Positions 1 to 5,849 of a DNA stretch of 10,222 nt are shown one piece after another. The translations under genes and the position numbers were made by a program. The notes under the pieces are model-generated. The model made no database searches, was not told where the DNA came from, and saw only the letters and a list, made by a program, of their open reading frames with translations. Within the stretch, counting starts at the first letter, position 1, and each line of letters starts with the position of its first letter. The DNA comes from Chromatiales bacterium (GTDB lineage: Bacteria; Pseudomonadota; Gammaproteobacteria; CAMYNG01): the NCBI GenBank assembly GCA_026990045.1, contig JALSIK010000376.1:1-10222 (forward strand), in the 5' to 3' direction.

Positions 1-1
1 C

Positions 2-400
2 TATCCCGCGGGGTGGCAGGACTGGTCGGTCATCGCCGTCTCGCACCGCACCGACAACAACACCCTGCGGGTCATTCTCGGCAACGACGTCGCGGTGGCC
101 GCGGCGCGGTCCGGCAAGACCAATCCCTGGCCCGACGGCGCCATCCTGGGCAAGGTGGTGTGGAAGGACGCCCCGCTCGCGAACTGGAAGGCGGCCCAGG
201 CGCCCGGCCGCTTCGTCCATGCCGAGTTCATGTTCAAGGATGCGAAGAAATACGCCGCCACCCACGGCTGGGGCTGGGCGCGCTGGGTGGGCCTGGAACA
301 GAAACCCTTCGCCAAGGGCGCCCAGGTGTGCATCTCTTGCCACACCCCGGTCAAGGACCGGGACTGGGTGTTCACCGACCCGGCCGTCCTGCCCCGCTAG
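2..400 (+). CDS. Cytochrome P460 family protein, C-terminal part
   Basis: Only the last 132 residues are in the window; the reading frame is open to the left edge, so the start and any signal peptide lie outside. The segment opens with YPAGWQDW and continues with HRTDNNTLR, a conserved GN(D)VA block and PWPDGAILGKVVWKD, which I recognise as the cytochrome P460 family pattern. A c-type heme attachment motif, CISCH, sits near the C-terminus, about 24 residues from the stop. Known members are periplasmic c-heme proteins whose heme is also cross-linked to a lysine. Characterised ones oxidise hydroxylamine or bind NO, but many relatives in non-nitrifiers have no known substrate. The lysines in GKVVWK are candidates for the cross-link, though I cannot align them exactly. 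The gene ends in TAG and converges on the PEGA-protein gene 66 bases downstream. Family assignment is firm; substrate is not known. Confidence 0.88.
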   Translation, partial: YPAGWQDWSVIAVSHRTDNNTLRVILGNDVAVAAARSGKTNPWPDGAILGKVVWKDAPLANWKAAQAPGRFVHAEFMFKDAKKYAATHGWGWARWVGLEQKPFAKGAQVCISCHTPVKDRDWVFTDPAVLPR

Positions 401-466
401 CGGGCACCCGGCCCGGCCGGTGCGGCGCGCGCCCGGCCGCGGCGGGGGCCACGCCCGGCACCGCCT
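401..466. other. Short convergent intergenic gap, very GC-rich
   Basis: This gap separates two convergent genes. It carries a 9-base direct repeat (GCCCGGCCG at 411-419 and 431-439) and several short self-complementary GC stretches, but no stem followed by a T-run on either strand. I see no convincing intrinsic terminator, so termination may be Rho-dependent or rely on the GC-rich sequence itself. Confidence 0.4.
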
Positions 467-1741
467 TCACGGACTGACGGAAAAGGCCACGGTCTTGATG
501 CCGATGGCGTGGACGTCCTCGCGCTTGAGGTAGATCCCGGTGACGGGAAAGCGGGTCTCCCCGGGCGGGATGGCCTGGCGGTCGGCGGCGCGGTAGAGGA
601 CGTAGGTCTCCTTGTCCAGCTCCTGGTGCTCGGCGTCGTAGTAGGTCACTTCGAGCCGGACGTCGTGGATGTAGCCGCTGGCGCGCCGGTTGACGATGGC
701 CAGGTCCCGCGAGCGCTCGTCGGGATAGGTGATGAAGTGGCACTCGTTGAAGGGCGCGATGCGCACCGTGCTCACGCTGATGTCGTCCTTGTGTTCCAGG
801 CAGGACAGGCCGCGGCTGCGGGCGAAGGGCCGGGCCCGGGCCAGGGCGATGTTGATCTCGTGGTCCTCGTGCAGCCGCACCCACTGCTTGTGGGTGCGGT
901 AGCCCGGGGCGCTCACCTCCACCAGGTAGCGGCCCGGCGGCAGCTCGATGCCGTCGGTGTAACGCGCCTTGACGTTGAGCACGCGCACGCTGGCACCCTC
1001 CGGCGAGGTGATCACCGTGAGCCGGTGCCGCTGCACCCTGGCCCCGAAAGGCGCGGGCCGGGCCCCGCCCCCGGCCACCACCCGGCGGTAGGTGGACTTG
1101 AGCCGGGCGGCGGTGGTGCGCACCACCCGGGCCCTGGCGAAGGGGCGCCGGTCCCGCGGCACCGCGGCGAGGTAGGCGCCGGCGGCGAGCTTCTTGAGCT
1201 GGGCCTCGGTCACCACCGGGAACCTGTCGCTGATGGAGCGCGGCGCGGCGCACTTGAAGCCCAGGGGATAGGCGACGAAGGTGATGGTGCGGGTCCCCTT
1301 GTCCAGGTGGTAGGCGCCGATCTTGAAGTAGCGGGCGGTGGCCTCCCGGCACCGGGCCGAGAACGGCAGGTAGTTGGCCGCCTCGGGCTTGATGAAATAG
1401 GGCGCCCGCTTGAGCCCGGCCTGGATGCGCCGGAACGGGCTGCGCGCCGGGTCGCCGGCCACCGCCTTGCGGCCCGCGGCCTCGGCCGCATCGAGCCGCG
1501 CCGCGTCCTTGACCCGGGCCTCGCACTCCCCCCGGGCCCTGGCGAAGGCCAGGGCCCGGGCGTTGCACTGGCCCGGCAGCTGCTGGCCCACCAGGCACTG
1601 CTGGTGGGCGCGTGCGGTGTCCGTCACCGCCTGCAGGCACTGGCCGCCGCCGAAGGGATTCCACCAGGCCGCCGGGACCGGGCCGGCCAGCAACAGGGCC
1701 GCGGCGCAGGCCGCGCCCCGTGGCAATGATGCGATGTCCAT
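467..1741 (-). CDS. Exported PEGA-domain protein of unknown function
   Basis: The protein is 424 residues from the ATG at 1741. Another in-frame ATG at 1753 would add MLAL; neither has a clear ribosome binding site. The N-terminus (MDIASLPRG, then a hydrophobic ALLLAGPVPA stretch) looks like a Sec signal peptide cut near PAA-WW. Residues about 30-230 are cysteine-containing, Arg/Ala-rich and unrecognised. Residues about 239-301 form a PEGA-type surface repeat: the giveaways are VITSPEGASVRVLN, then LPPGRYLVEVSAPGYRTHKQWV. PEGA modules are beta-rich and found in extracytoplasmic proteins, often anchoring or binding cell-surface material. The last 123 residues are predicted beta-rich, with no domain I can name. 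The gene is divergent from the exporter gene at 1832 and converges with the P460 gene, so it is probably transcribed alone. A periplasmic or envelope location is inferred; no function is proposed. Confidence 0.82.
   Translation of the reverse strand: MDIASLPRGAACAAALLLAGPVPAAWWNPFGGGQCLQAVTDTARAHQQCLVGQQLPGQCNARALAFARARGECEARVKDAARLDAAEAAGRKAVAGDPARSPFRRIQAGLKRAPYFIKPEAANYLPFSARCREATARYFKIGAYHLDKGTRTITFVAYPLGFKCAAPRSISDRFPVVTEAQLKKLAAGAYLAAVPRDRRPFARARVVRTTAARLKSTYRRVVAGGGARPAPFGARVQRHRLTVITSPEGASVRVLNVKARYTDGIELPPGRYLVEVSAPGYRTHKQWVRLHEDHEINIALARARPFARSRGLSCLEHKDDISVSTVRIAPFNECHFITYPDERSRDLAIVNRRASGYIHDVRLEVTYYDAEHQELDKETYVLYRAADRQAIPPGETRFPVTGIYLKREDVHAIGIKTVAFSVSP
1531..1560. repeat. Perfect 13-bp inverted repeat inside the PEGA gene
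   Basis: Positions 1531-1543 (CCCGGGCCCTGGC) are exactly complementary to 1548-1560, separated by a 4-base loop. In the mRNA this lies about 180 nucleotides after the start codon and could form a very stable hairpin. The same 18-base arm plus flank (1531-1548) recurs exactly at 1126-1143 in the same gene. Both places encode an FARAR peptide motif, so repeated coding of the same residues with GC-rich codons may be the whole explanation. Confidence 0.6.
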
Positions 1742-1831
1742 AAGCGCCAGCATAGCCCAACGCGGGCGCGCGGCGGCGTGAAGCGGTCCCGGATCCGGTA
1801 ACCTTGGGGCCATGCCGGTCCCGCCCGCACC
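1742..1831. other. Divergent intergenic region between PEGA protein and exporter genes
   Basis: These 90 bases separate two divergently transcribed genes and must hold both promoters if each gene has its own. I found no confident -35/-10 pair on either strand. A 10-base perfect palindrome, CCGGATCCGG, lies at 1789-1798, about 33 bases upstream of the exporter start, and could be a binding site, but a palindrome of this length is not rare at this GC content. Confidence 0.35.
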
Positions 1832-4192
1832 ATGAGCCGCGCCGCCCCCCTCACCGAGCGCTACGTGGGCTGGCTGCTGGCCCGCCCCCGTGCGGTGCTG
1901 GCGGCCATGGTCCTCCTGGCCGTGGCCGCCGCCGCCGGCCTGCCGCGGCTGTCCTTCGACGACAGCTACCAGGCCTATTTCCGCCCCGACAACCCGGACC
2001 TGGTGCGGTTCCGCGCCTTCGAGCGCACCTTCGGCCGCGGCGACAACGTGCTGGTGGTGATCGCGCCGGAAGGCGGCGAGGTGTTCACGCCCCGGGTGCT
2101 GGACCTGGTGCGCCGCCTCACCCGCGACGGCTGGCAGGTGCCCCACGCCGGGCGGGTGGACTCGCTGGCCAACTTCCAGCACTCGGAGGCCCGCGGCGAC
2201 ACCCTGTACGTGGGCAGCCTGGTCCCGGACGAGCTGCCACTGGACACCGCCGCGGTGGCGCGCATCCGCCGCATCGCCCTGAACGAGCCGCTGCTGGTGC
2301 GGCGCCTGGTCTCCCCCGCCGGCGACGTCACCGCGGTCAACGTCCAGCTCAACCTGCCCGGCGCGCGCAGCGGCGAGGGGGCCGAAGCAGTCAACCGCGT
2401 GCGCCGGCTGCTGGCGGACTACCGCCGGCGTTACCCGGACGTGGACTTCCGCCTCACCGGCGGCGCGGTGATGGACGTGGCCTTTCCCGAGGCCACGCGC
2501 CACGACCTGCTGACCATGGTCCCGGCGGTCTTCGTGGCCATCGTCATCGCCCTGTGGCTGCTGCTGCGCTCGGCGGGCGCCACCTTCATCACCGTCGCCG
2601 TCATCACCCTGGCCGCGGCCACGGGCATGGGCCTGGCGGGGTGGGCGGGGGTGGCACTCAATCCCACCTCGGTGGGGGCGGCCACGGTCATCGCCACCCT
2701 GGCCGTGGCCGACAGCGTGCACATCCTCACCACGGTGCTCGCCGCCCGTGCCGGCGGGGCGTCCCCGGCCGCCGCGGTGCACACCGGCATGCGCCTCAAC
2801 CTGCGGCCGGTGTTCCTCACCAGCCTGACCACGGTGATCGGCTTCCTCAGCATGAACGTCAGCGACTCGCCGCCGTTCAACGACCTGGGCAACATCACCG
2901 CCGCCGGCATCACCGCCGCCTTCGTCTACTCGGTCACCCTGGTGCCGGTGCTGGCGGTGATGCTGCCCCTGCGCGTCCCCCCCCGGGTGGTGCACGAGCG
3001 CCGCTTCATGGCGTGGCTGGCCGACCGGGTGGTGGATCACCGCCGGGCCCTGTCGTGGGGGATCGGGGCCGCGGCGCTGGTGCTGGCGGCCTTCATTCCG
3101 CGCATCGAGCTGGACGACCGCTTCGTGGAGTACTTCAGCGAGGACACGCCCTTCCGCCAGGACACCGAGTTCACCGCCCGCCGCCTCAGCGGGATCTACG
3201 CGGTGGAATACCCGGTGGACTCGGGCGTGCCCGGCGGCATCCACGAGCCGGCCTACCTGCGCACCCTGGAGGCCTTCGAGCGCTGGCTCGCCGCGCAGCC
3301 CGAGGTGGAACACGTCACAAGCATTTTGCCCGTCCTCCGCCGCCTCAACCGCAACATGCACGGCGACGATCCCGCCTGGTACCGGCTCCCCGACTCGCGC
3401 CGGCTGGCGGCCCAGTACCTGCTGCTGTACGAGCTGTCGCTGCCCTACGGGCTGGACCTCACCAACATGGTGAACCTGGACAAGTCCGCCAGCCGGGTGC
3501 GGGTGGTGCTGCGCAACCTGGGGACCCGCGAGCTGCGGGAGTTCGAGGCCCGGGCCGCGGCCTGGCTGGCGCGCCACGCTCCCGGCGTCACGGCGGTGGC
3601 CACCGGGCCCAGCCTCATGTTCGCCCACCTCTCGGCCCGCAACGTGCGCACCATGCTGGTGAGCACCGCCCTGGCCGTGGTCCTCATCGCCCTGACCCTG
3701 GTCGCCGCCCTGCGCAGCCTGCGCCTGGGCCTGCTGAGCCTGGTGCCCAACCTGCTGCCCGGGGTCATGGCCTTCGGCGTGTGGGCACTGCTGGTGGGCC
3801 GGGTGGGGCTGGTGGTGTCGGTGATCTCGGCCATGGCCCTGGGGATCGTGGTGGACGACACCGTGCACTTCCTGTCCAAGTACCGGCTCATGCGCCGGGA
3901 CCACGATCCCCGCACCGCCCTGCGCGCCACCTTCCTCCAGGTGGGCACCGCCATCTGGATCACCACCGCCGTGCTCACCACCGGCTTCCTGCTGCTGACC
4001 CTGTCCGACTTCAGCCTCAGCGCCGACACCGGCCTCATCACCGCCCTCACGCTGGCCTTCGCCCTGGCCGGCGACCTCCTGTTCCTGCCGCCGCTGCTCC
4101 TGTGGCTGGAGCATCACCCGTGGCGCCGCGGCCGCGGGTTCGATAAGGTGGGCCGGAGGCGGCGCGCGCAGGCCCGCCGGAGGACGCCATGA
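1832..4192 (+). CDS. MMPL/RND superfamily exporter, 12 transmembrane helices
   Basis: A 786-residue inner-membrane transporter built as two homologous halves. Each half has one helix (about residues 20-38 and 406-423), a large extracytoplasmic domain (about 39-225 and 424-603), then five helices (about 229-380 and 607-760). Acidic residues expected to carry protons sit in the fourth helix of each half: AVADSVHIL (D294) and VVDDTVHFL (D675/D676). This matches the MMPL-like branch of the RND family (predicted exporters, COG1033 type) rather than the roughly 1,000-residue AcrB type. Such proteins move lipids or hydrophobic compounds out by proton antiport; the cargo here is unknown. No outer-membrane channel or adaptor gene is adjacent. 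The C-terminal tail is very basic (RRRRAQARRRTP). The start is ATG with little Shine-Dalgarno sequence. The stop overlaps the start of the next gene (ATGA), so the two are probably co-translated. Confidence 0.87.
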   Translation: MSRAAPLTERYVGWLLARPRAVLAAMVLLAVAAAAGLPRLSFDDSYQAYFRPDNPDLVRFRAFERTFGRGDNVLVVIAPEGGEVFTPRVLDLVRRLTRDGWQVPHAGRVDSLANFQHSEARGDTLYVGSLVPDELPLDTAAVARIRRIALNEPLLVRRLVSPAGDVTAVNVQLNLPGARSGEGAEAVNRVRRLLADYRRRYPDVDFRLTGGAVMDVAFPEATRHDLLTMVPAVFVAIVIALWLLLRSAGATFITVAVITLAAATGMGLAGWAGVALNPTSVGAATVIATLAVADSVHILTTVLAARAGGASPAAAVHTGMRLNLRPVFLTSLTTVIGFLSMNVSDSPPFNDLGNITAAGITAAFVYSVTLVPVLAVMLPLRVPPRVVHERRFMAWLADRVVDHRRALSWGIGAAALVLAAFIPRIELDDRFVEYFSEDTPFRQDTEFTARRLSGIYAVEYPVDSGVPGGIHEPAYLRTLEAFERWLAAQPEVEHVTSILPVLRRLNRNMHGDDPAWYRLPDSRRLAAQYLLLYELSLPYGLDLTNMVNLDKSASRVRVVLRNLGTRELREFEARAAAWLARHAPGVTAVATGPSLMFAHLSARNVRTMLVSTALAVVLIALTLVAALRSLRLGLLSLVPNLLPGVMAFGVWALLVGRVGLVVSVISAMALGIVVDDTVHFLSKYRLMRRDHDPRTALRATFLQVGTAIWITTAVLTTGFLLLTLSDFSLSADTGLITALTLAFALAGDLLFLPPLLLWLEHHPWRRGRGFDKVGRRRRAQARRRTP

Positions 4193-5112
4193 ACCCCACG
4201 CCCGCCGAACACTTCCCGCCGCCCGACTGGCGCCGTTGCGCCCCGCCCGCGGCGGTGCCGCGGGCGCCGGTGCTGTACGAGTTCCCGGGCAGCCTGGCCT
4301 GCCGCCAGGTGAAGCTGGCGCTGGCGGAAAAGGGCCTGGACTGGCGCGGGCGACTGGTCAACCGCCTCACCCTGGGCCACCTGGCACCGGACTACCTGGG
4401 CCTGAACCCCCGCGGCGAGGTGCCCACCCTGGTGGACGGGGACTGCGTGGTCTACGACACCGTGGCCATCCTGCGCTACGTGGACGAGCGCCTGCCGGGG
4501 CCGCCGCTGACCCCCGCCGACCCCGCCGCGCGCCGGCGCATGGATCAATGGCTGGAGGTGCAGCGCCGGCTGCCCCTGCCGGAGCTGGAGCTGGCGCTGG
4601 CCGGCGGCTGGCGTGGCCATTTCTGGCGCCACCGCCTCCGGCGCGAGGCGGTGGCGCTCAACCGCCGGCTGCGCCGGCACGCGGGGCTGGCCGATCACTT
4701 CCAGTCGCGCCTGGACGAGGTGCTGCGCCTGCTCTCCACCCTGCAGTCGCGGGGCGAGATCCGCCGCCAGGTGGACACCTGCGCGGCGGTGCTCACCCGG
4801 CTGGAGAGCACCCTGGCCGCCCATCCCTTCGCCGCCGGCGAGGACTTCTCCCTGGCGGACGCCGCCTTCGGCCCCGTGCTGGAGCGCATGGCGGCCCTGC
4901 GCATGGACCGGCTGTGGCGCGACGGACGCCTGCCGCGGGTGGCCGACTACCTGGAGCGGCTGCGGGCCCGGCCCGCCTTCGCCCGCGTGCTGGCCGGGGA
5001 CGACACCCCGGCGCGCCGGGTGCGGGTGTGGCTGCCGTACCTGTCGCCGCGCGTGGCCGTGGCGATCATCGTGCTGCTGGCCGCCGGCCTGTCGCTGCAG
5101 GTGTTGTTGTAG
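4189..5112 (+). CDS. Glutathione S-transferase family protein with C-terminal membrane anchor
   Basis: A 307-residue protein. Residues about 27-103 are a thioredoxin-like GST N-domain: VLYEFPGSLACRQVKLALAE, with S35 and C38 where many GSTs place the catalytic residue, GEVPTL with the cis-proline P79, and D90-T91 for glutathione contact. Residues about 104-265 are helical and end with the GST C-domain signature FSLADAAF (N-capping D224). The stretch between, about 120-190, is longer and more basic than in typical roughly 210-residue bacterial GSTs. Residues about 288-306 (VAVAIIVLLAAGLSLQVLL) form a single hydrophobic helix at the very C-terminus, with no N-terminal signal, which predicts a tail-anchored protein whose GST part faces the cytoplasm. 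The start has a good GGAGG site (in CCGGAGGACGCC) and overlaps the exporter stop, suggesting the two work together. Activity is unproven; some tail-anchored GST-fold proteins have weak or no transferase activity. Confidence 0.85.
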   Translation: MNPTPAEHFPPPDWRRCAPPAAVPRAPVLYEFPGSLACRQVKLALAEKGLDWRGRLVNRLTLGHLAPDYLGLNPRGEVPTLVDGDCVVYDTVAILRYVDERLPGPPLTPADPAARRRMDQWLEVQRRLPLPELELALAGGWRGHFWRHRLRREAVALNRRLRRHAGLADHFQSRLDEVLRLLSTLQSRGEIRRQVDTCAAVLTRLESTLAAHPFAAGEDFSLADAAFGPVLERMAALRMDRLWRDGRLPRVADYLERLRARPAFARVLAGDDTPARRVRVWLPYLSPRVAVAIIVLLAAGLSLQVLL

Positions 5113-5118
5113 CCGCCG

Positions 5119-5157
5119 ACGACGCCGTCCCCGCAGGGGTTCCCTCGCGGGCGTCGT
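5119..5157 (+). terminator. Possible terminator after the exporter-GST operon
   Basis: ACGACGCC (5119-5126) pairs perfectly with GGCGTCGT (5150-5157), starting 7 bases after the GST stop. The loop contains a second small hairpin, CCCC-GCA-GGGG (5129-5139). Only three T residues (5157-5159) follow, so this is a weak match to an intrinsic terminator, but the position is right. Confidence 0.45.
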
Positions 5158-5197
5158 TTCCGGCGCCCCGTCACACCCGCCGCAACCCCGCCCCGCG

Positions 5198-5216
5198 GGC
5201 ACACCGGTTTTGTGCC
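5198..5216. repeat. 6-bp inverted repeat (GGCACA/TGTGCC)
   Basis: GGCACA (5198-5203) and TGTGCC (5211-5216) flank a 7-base loop. It lies just upstream of the TTGGCA at 5221. It could be an operator or simply a small stem; nothing else supports a function. Confidence 0.35.
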
Positions 5217-5304
5217 GCCGTTGGCAGATCGGAGCATCGGCCGCCACTAGCATCACGCGCCCGCTCCCTCACGGGGAACTGCGGGGGCGGGACCGGTCCA
5301 AGTC

Positions 5305-5328
5305 AGCGCCCGTACCCCCGCGGGCGCT
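5305..5328 (+). promoter_or_regulatory. Leader hairpin directly before the 168-residue gene
   Basis: AGCGCCCG (5305-5312) pairs perfectly with CGGGCGCT (5321-5328) around an 8-base loop. The stem ends four bases before the ribosome binding site AAGGTGAGG (5332-5340) and 14 bases before the start codon. If it is in the transcript, it would sit immediately 5' of the ribosome footprint, where it could stabilise the mRNA or tune initiation. There is no T-run, so it is not a terminator. Confidence 0.4.
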
Positions 5329-5342
5329 CACAAGGTGAGGTG

Positions 5343-5849
5343 ATGAGCATGACCGCCGACAAGCCCTGGCTGCAGGTGCGCGGCGACCCGTCCGTGCGCC
5401 AGACGGTGTTCCTGCAGCAGCGGGTGGAGAGCCTGTTCGACACCCGCCTCATGGAGCTGCATGCCGTGGTGCAGCAGCTGCTGTGCATGCGCGGCGTGTT
5501 CCACGCCAAGATTCACTATTCCTCCAACCAGCTCACCTGCTGGCTGTACAACGATCCCTACCGCTACCGCGTGTACGTGGGGGAGGAGATCTTCGCCGAC
5601 GGCTTTCTCGACCAGTTCGAGCAGGTGATGCCGGCCTACGCCCCGGTGATCCCGGCCTGGGACGTGGGCCACATCCTCGACGTGTTCCGCCGCCTGCGCT
5701 TCCAGGACGAACAGCTCTACCTGCGCAACGCCTCCATCAACATCATCAACGGCCTCATCGGCGTGACCTTCTCCTGCGACGGGTCCCACTACATCCGCTA
5801 CCACGCCTTCCACGAGACGGTGAAGCTGCTGTGGATCAGGACGGGCTAG
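5343..5849 (+). CDS. Hypothetical protein, 168 residues, soluble
   Basis: I do not recognise this family. The frame is clearly coding: it is full length, has an AAGGTGAGG ribosome binding site, and the residue mix is that of a folded protein. The start is ATG at 5343; ATG at 5349 (giving MTADKPWL) is spaced 8 bases from the site and may be preferred. There is no signal peptide and no transmembrane segment, so it is probably cytosolic. Residues about 20-50 are likely helical (VFLQQRVESLFDTRLMELHAVV), followed by an aromatic, Tyr-rich stretch (CWLYNDPYRYRVYVGEEIF) and a mixed C-terminal region ending HETVKLLWIRTG. Cysteines are at 48, 66 and 145, without a metal-binding spacing. It stands alone on its strand, and its last 14 bases overlap the end of the opposite-strand aminopeptidase gene. 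Its base composition looks less GC-rich than its neighbours. Confidence 0.75.
   Translation: MSMTADKPWLQVRGDPSVRQTVFLQQRVESLFDTRLMELHAVVQQLLCMRGVFHAKIHYSSNQLTCWLYNDPYRYRVYVGEEIFADGFLDQFEQVMPAYAPVIPAWDVGHILDVFRRLRFQDEQLYLRNASINIINGLIGVTFSCDGSHYIRYHAFHETVKLLWIRTG

Larger units (their letters stand above)
5113..5342. other. 230-base intergenic region with three hairpins
   Basis: This is the longest non-coding stretch in the window, lying between the GST-like gene and the 168-residue gene. It holds inverted repeats at 5119-5157, 5198-5216 and 5305-5328, described separately. A TTGGCA resembling a -35 box occurs at 5221-5226, and TAGCAT, 4 of 6 to the -10 consensus, at 5248-5253. Their 21-base spacing is too long for a standard sigma-70 promoter, so I do not call one. 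The following gene very likely has its own promoter here. Confidence 0.5.

Noticed and set aside
1739..1760. TATGCT on the minus strand near 1749-1754 as a -10 box for the PEGA gene.
   Set aside because: It overlaps the candidate start codon and has no -35 at a proper distance.
467..4117. A single open frame of over 1,200 codons on the minus strand spanning the PEGA gene and the exporter gene.
   Set aside because: Only the last 424 residues look like a protein. The upstream part is antisense to the exporter and is low-complexity Gln/Gly/His/Arg-rich, a usual effect of high GC content depleting stop codons.
5221..5253. TTGGCA...TAGCAT as a sigma-70 promoter, or TGGCA...GAGCA as a sigma-54 promoter, before the 168-residue gene.
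   Set aside because: The sigma-70 boxes are 21 bases apart, too long. For sigma-54 the GG-to-GC distance is one base short and the -12 element is poor.
4114..5256. Long minus-strand frame opposite the GST-like gene.
   Set aside because: Composition is Gln/His/Gly/Arg-rich with no domain, while the plus strand has clear GST motifs; it is an antisense shadow.
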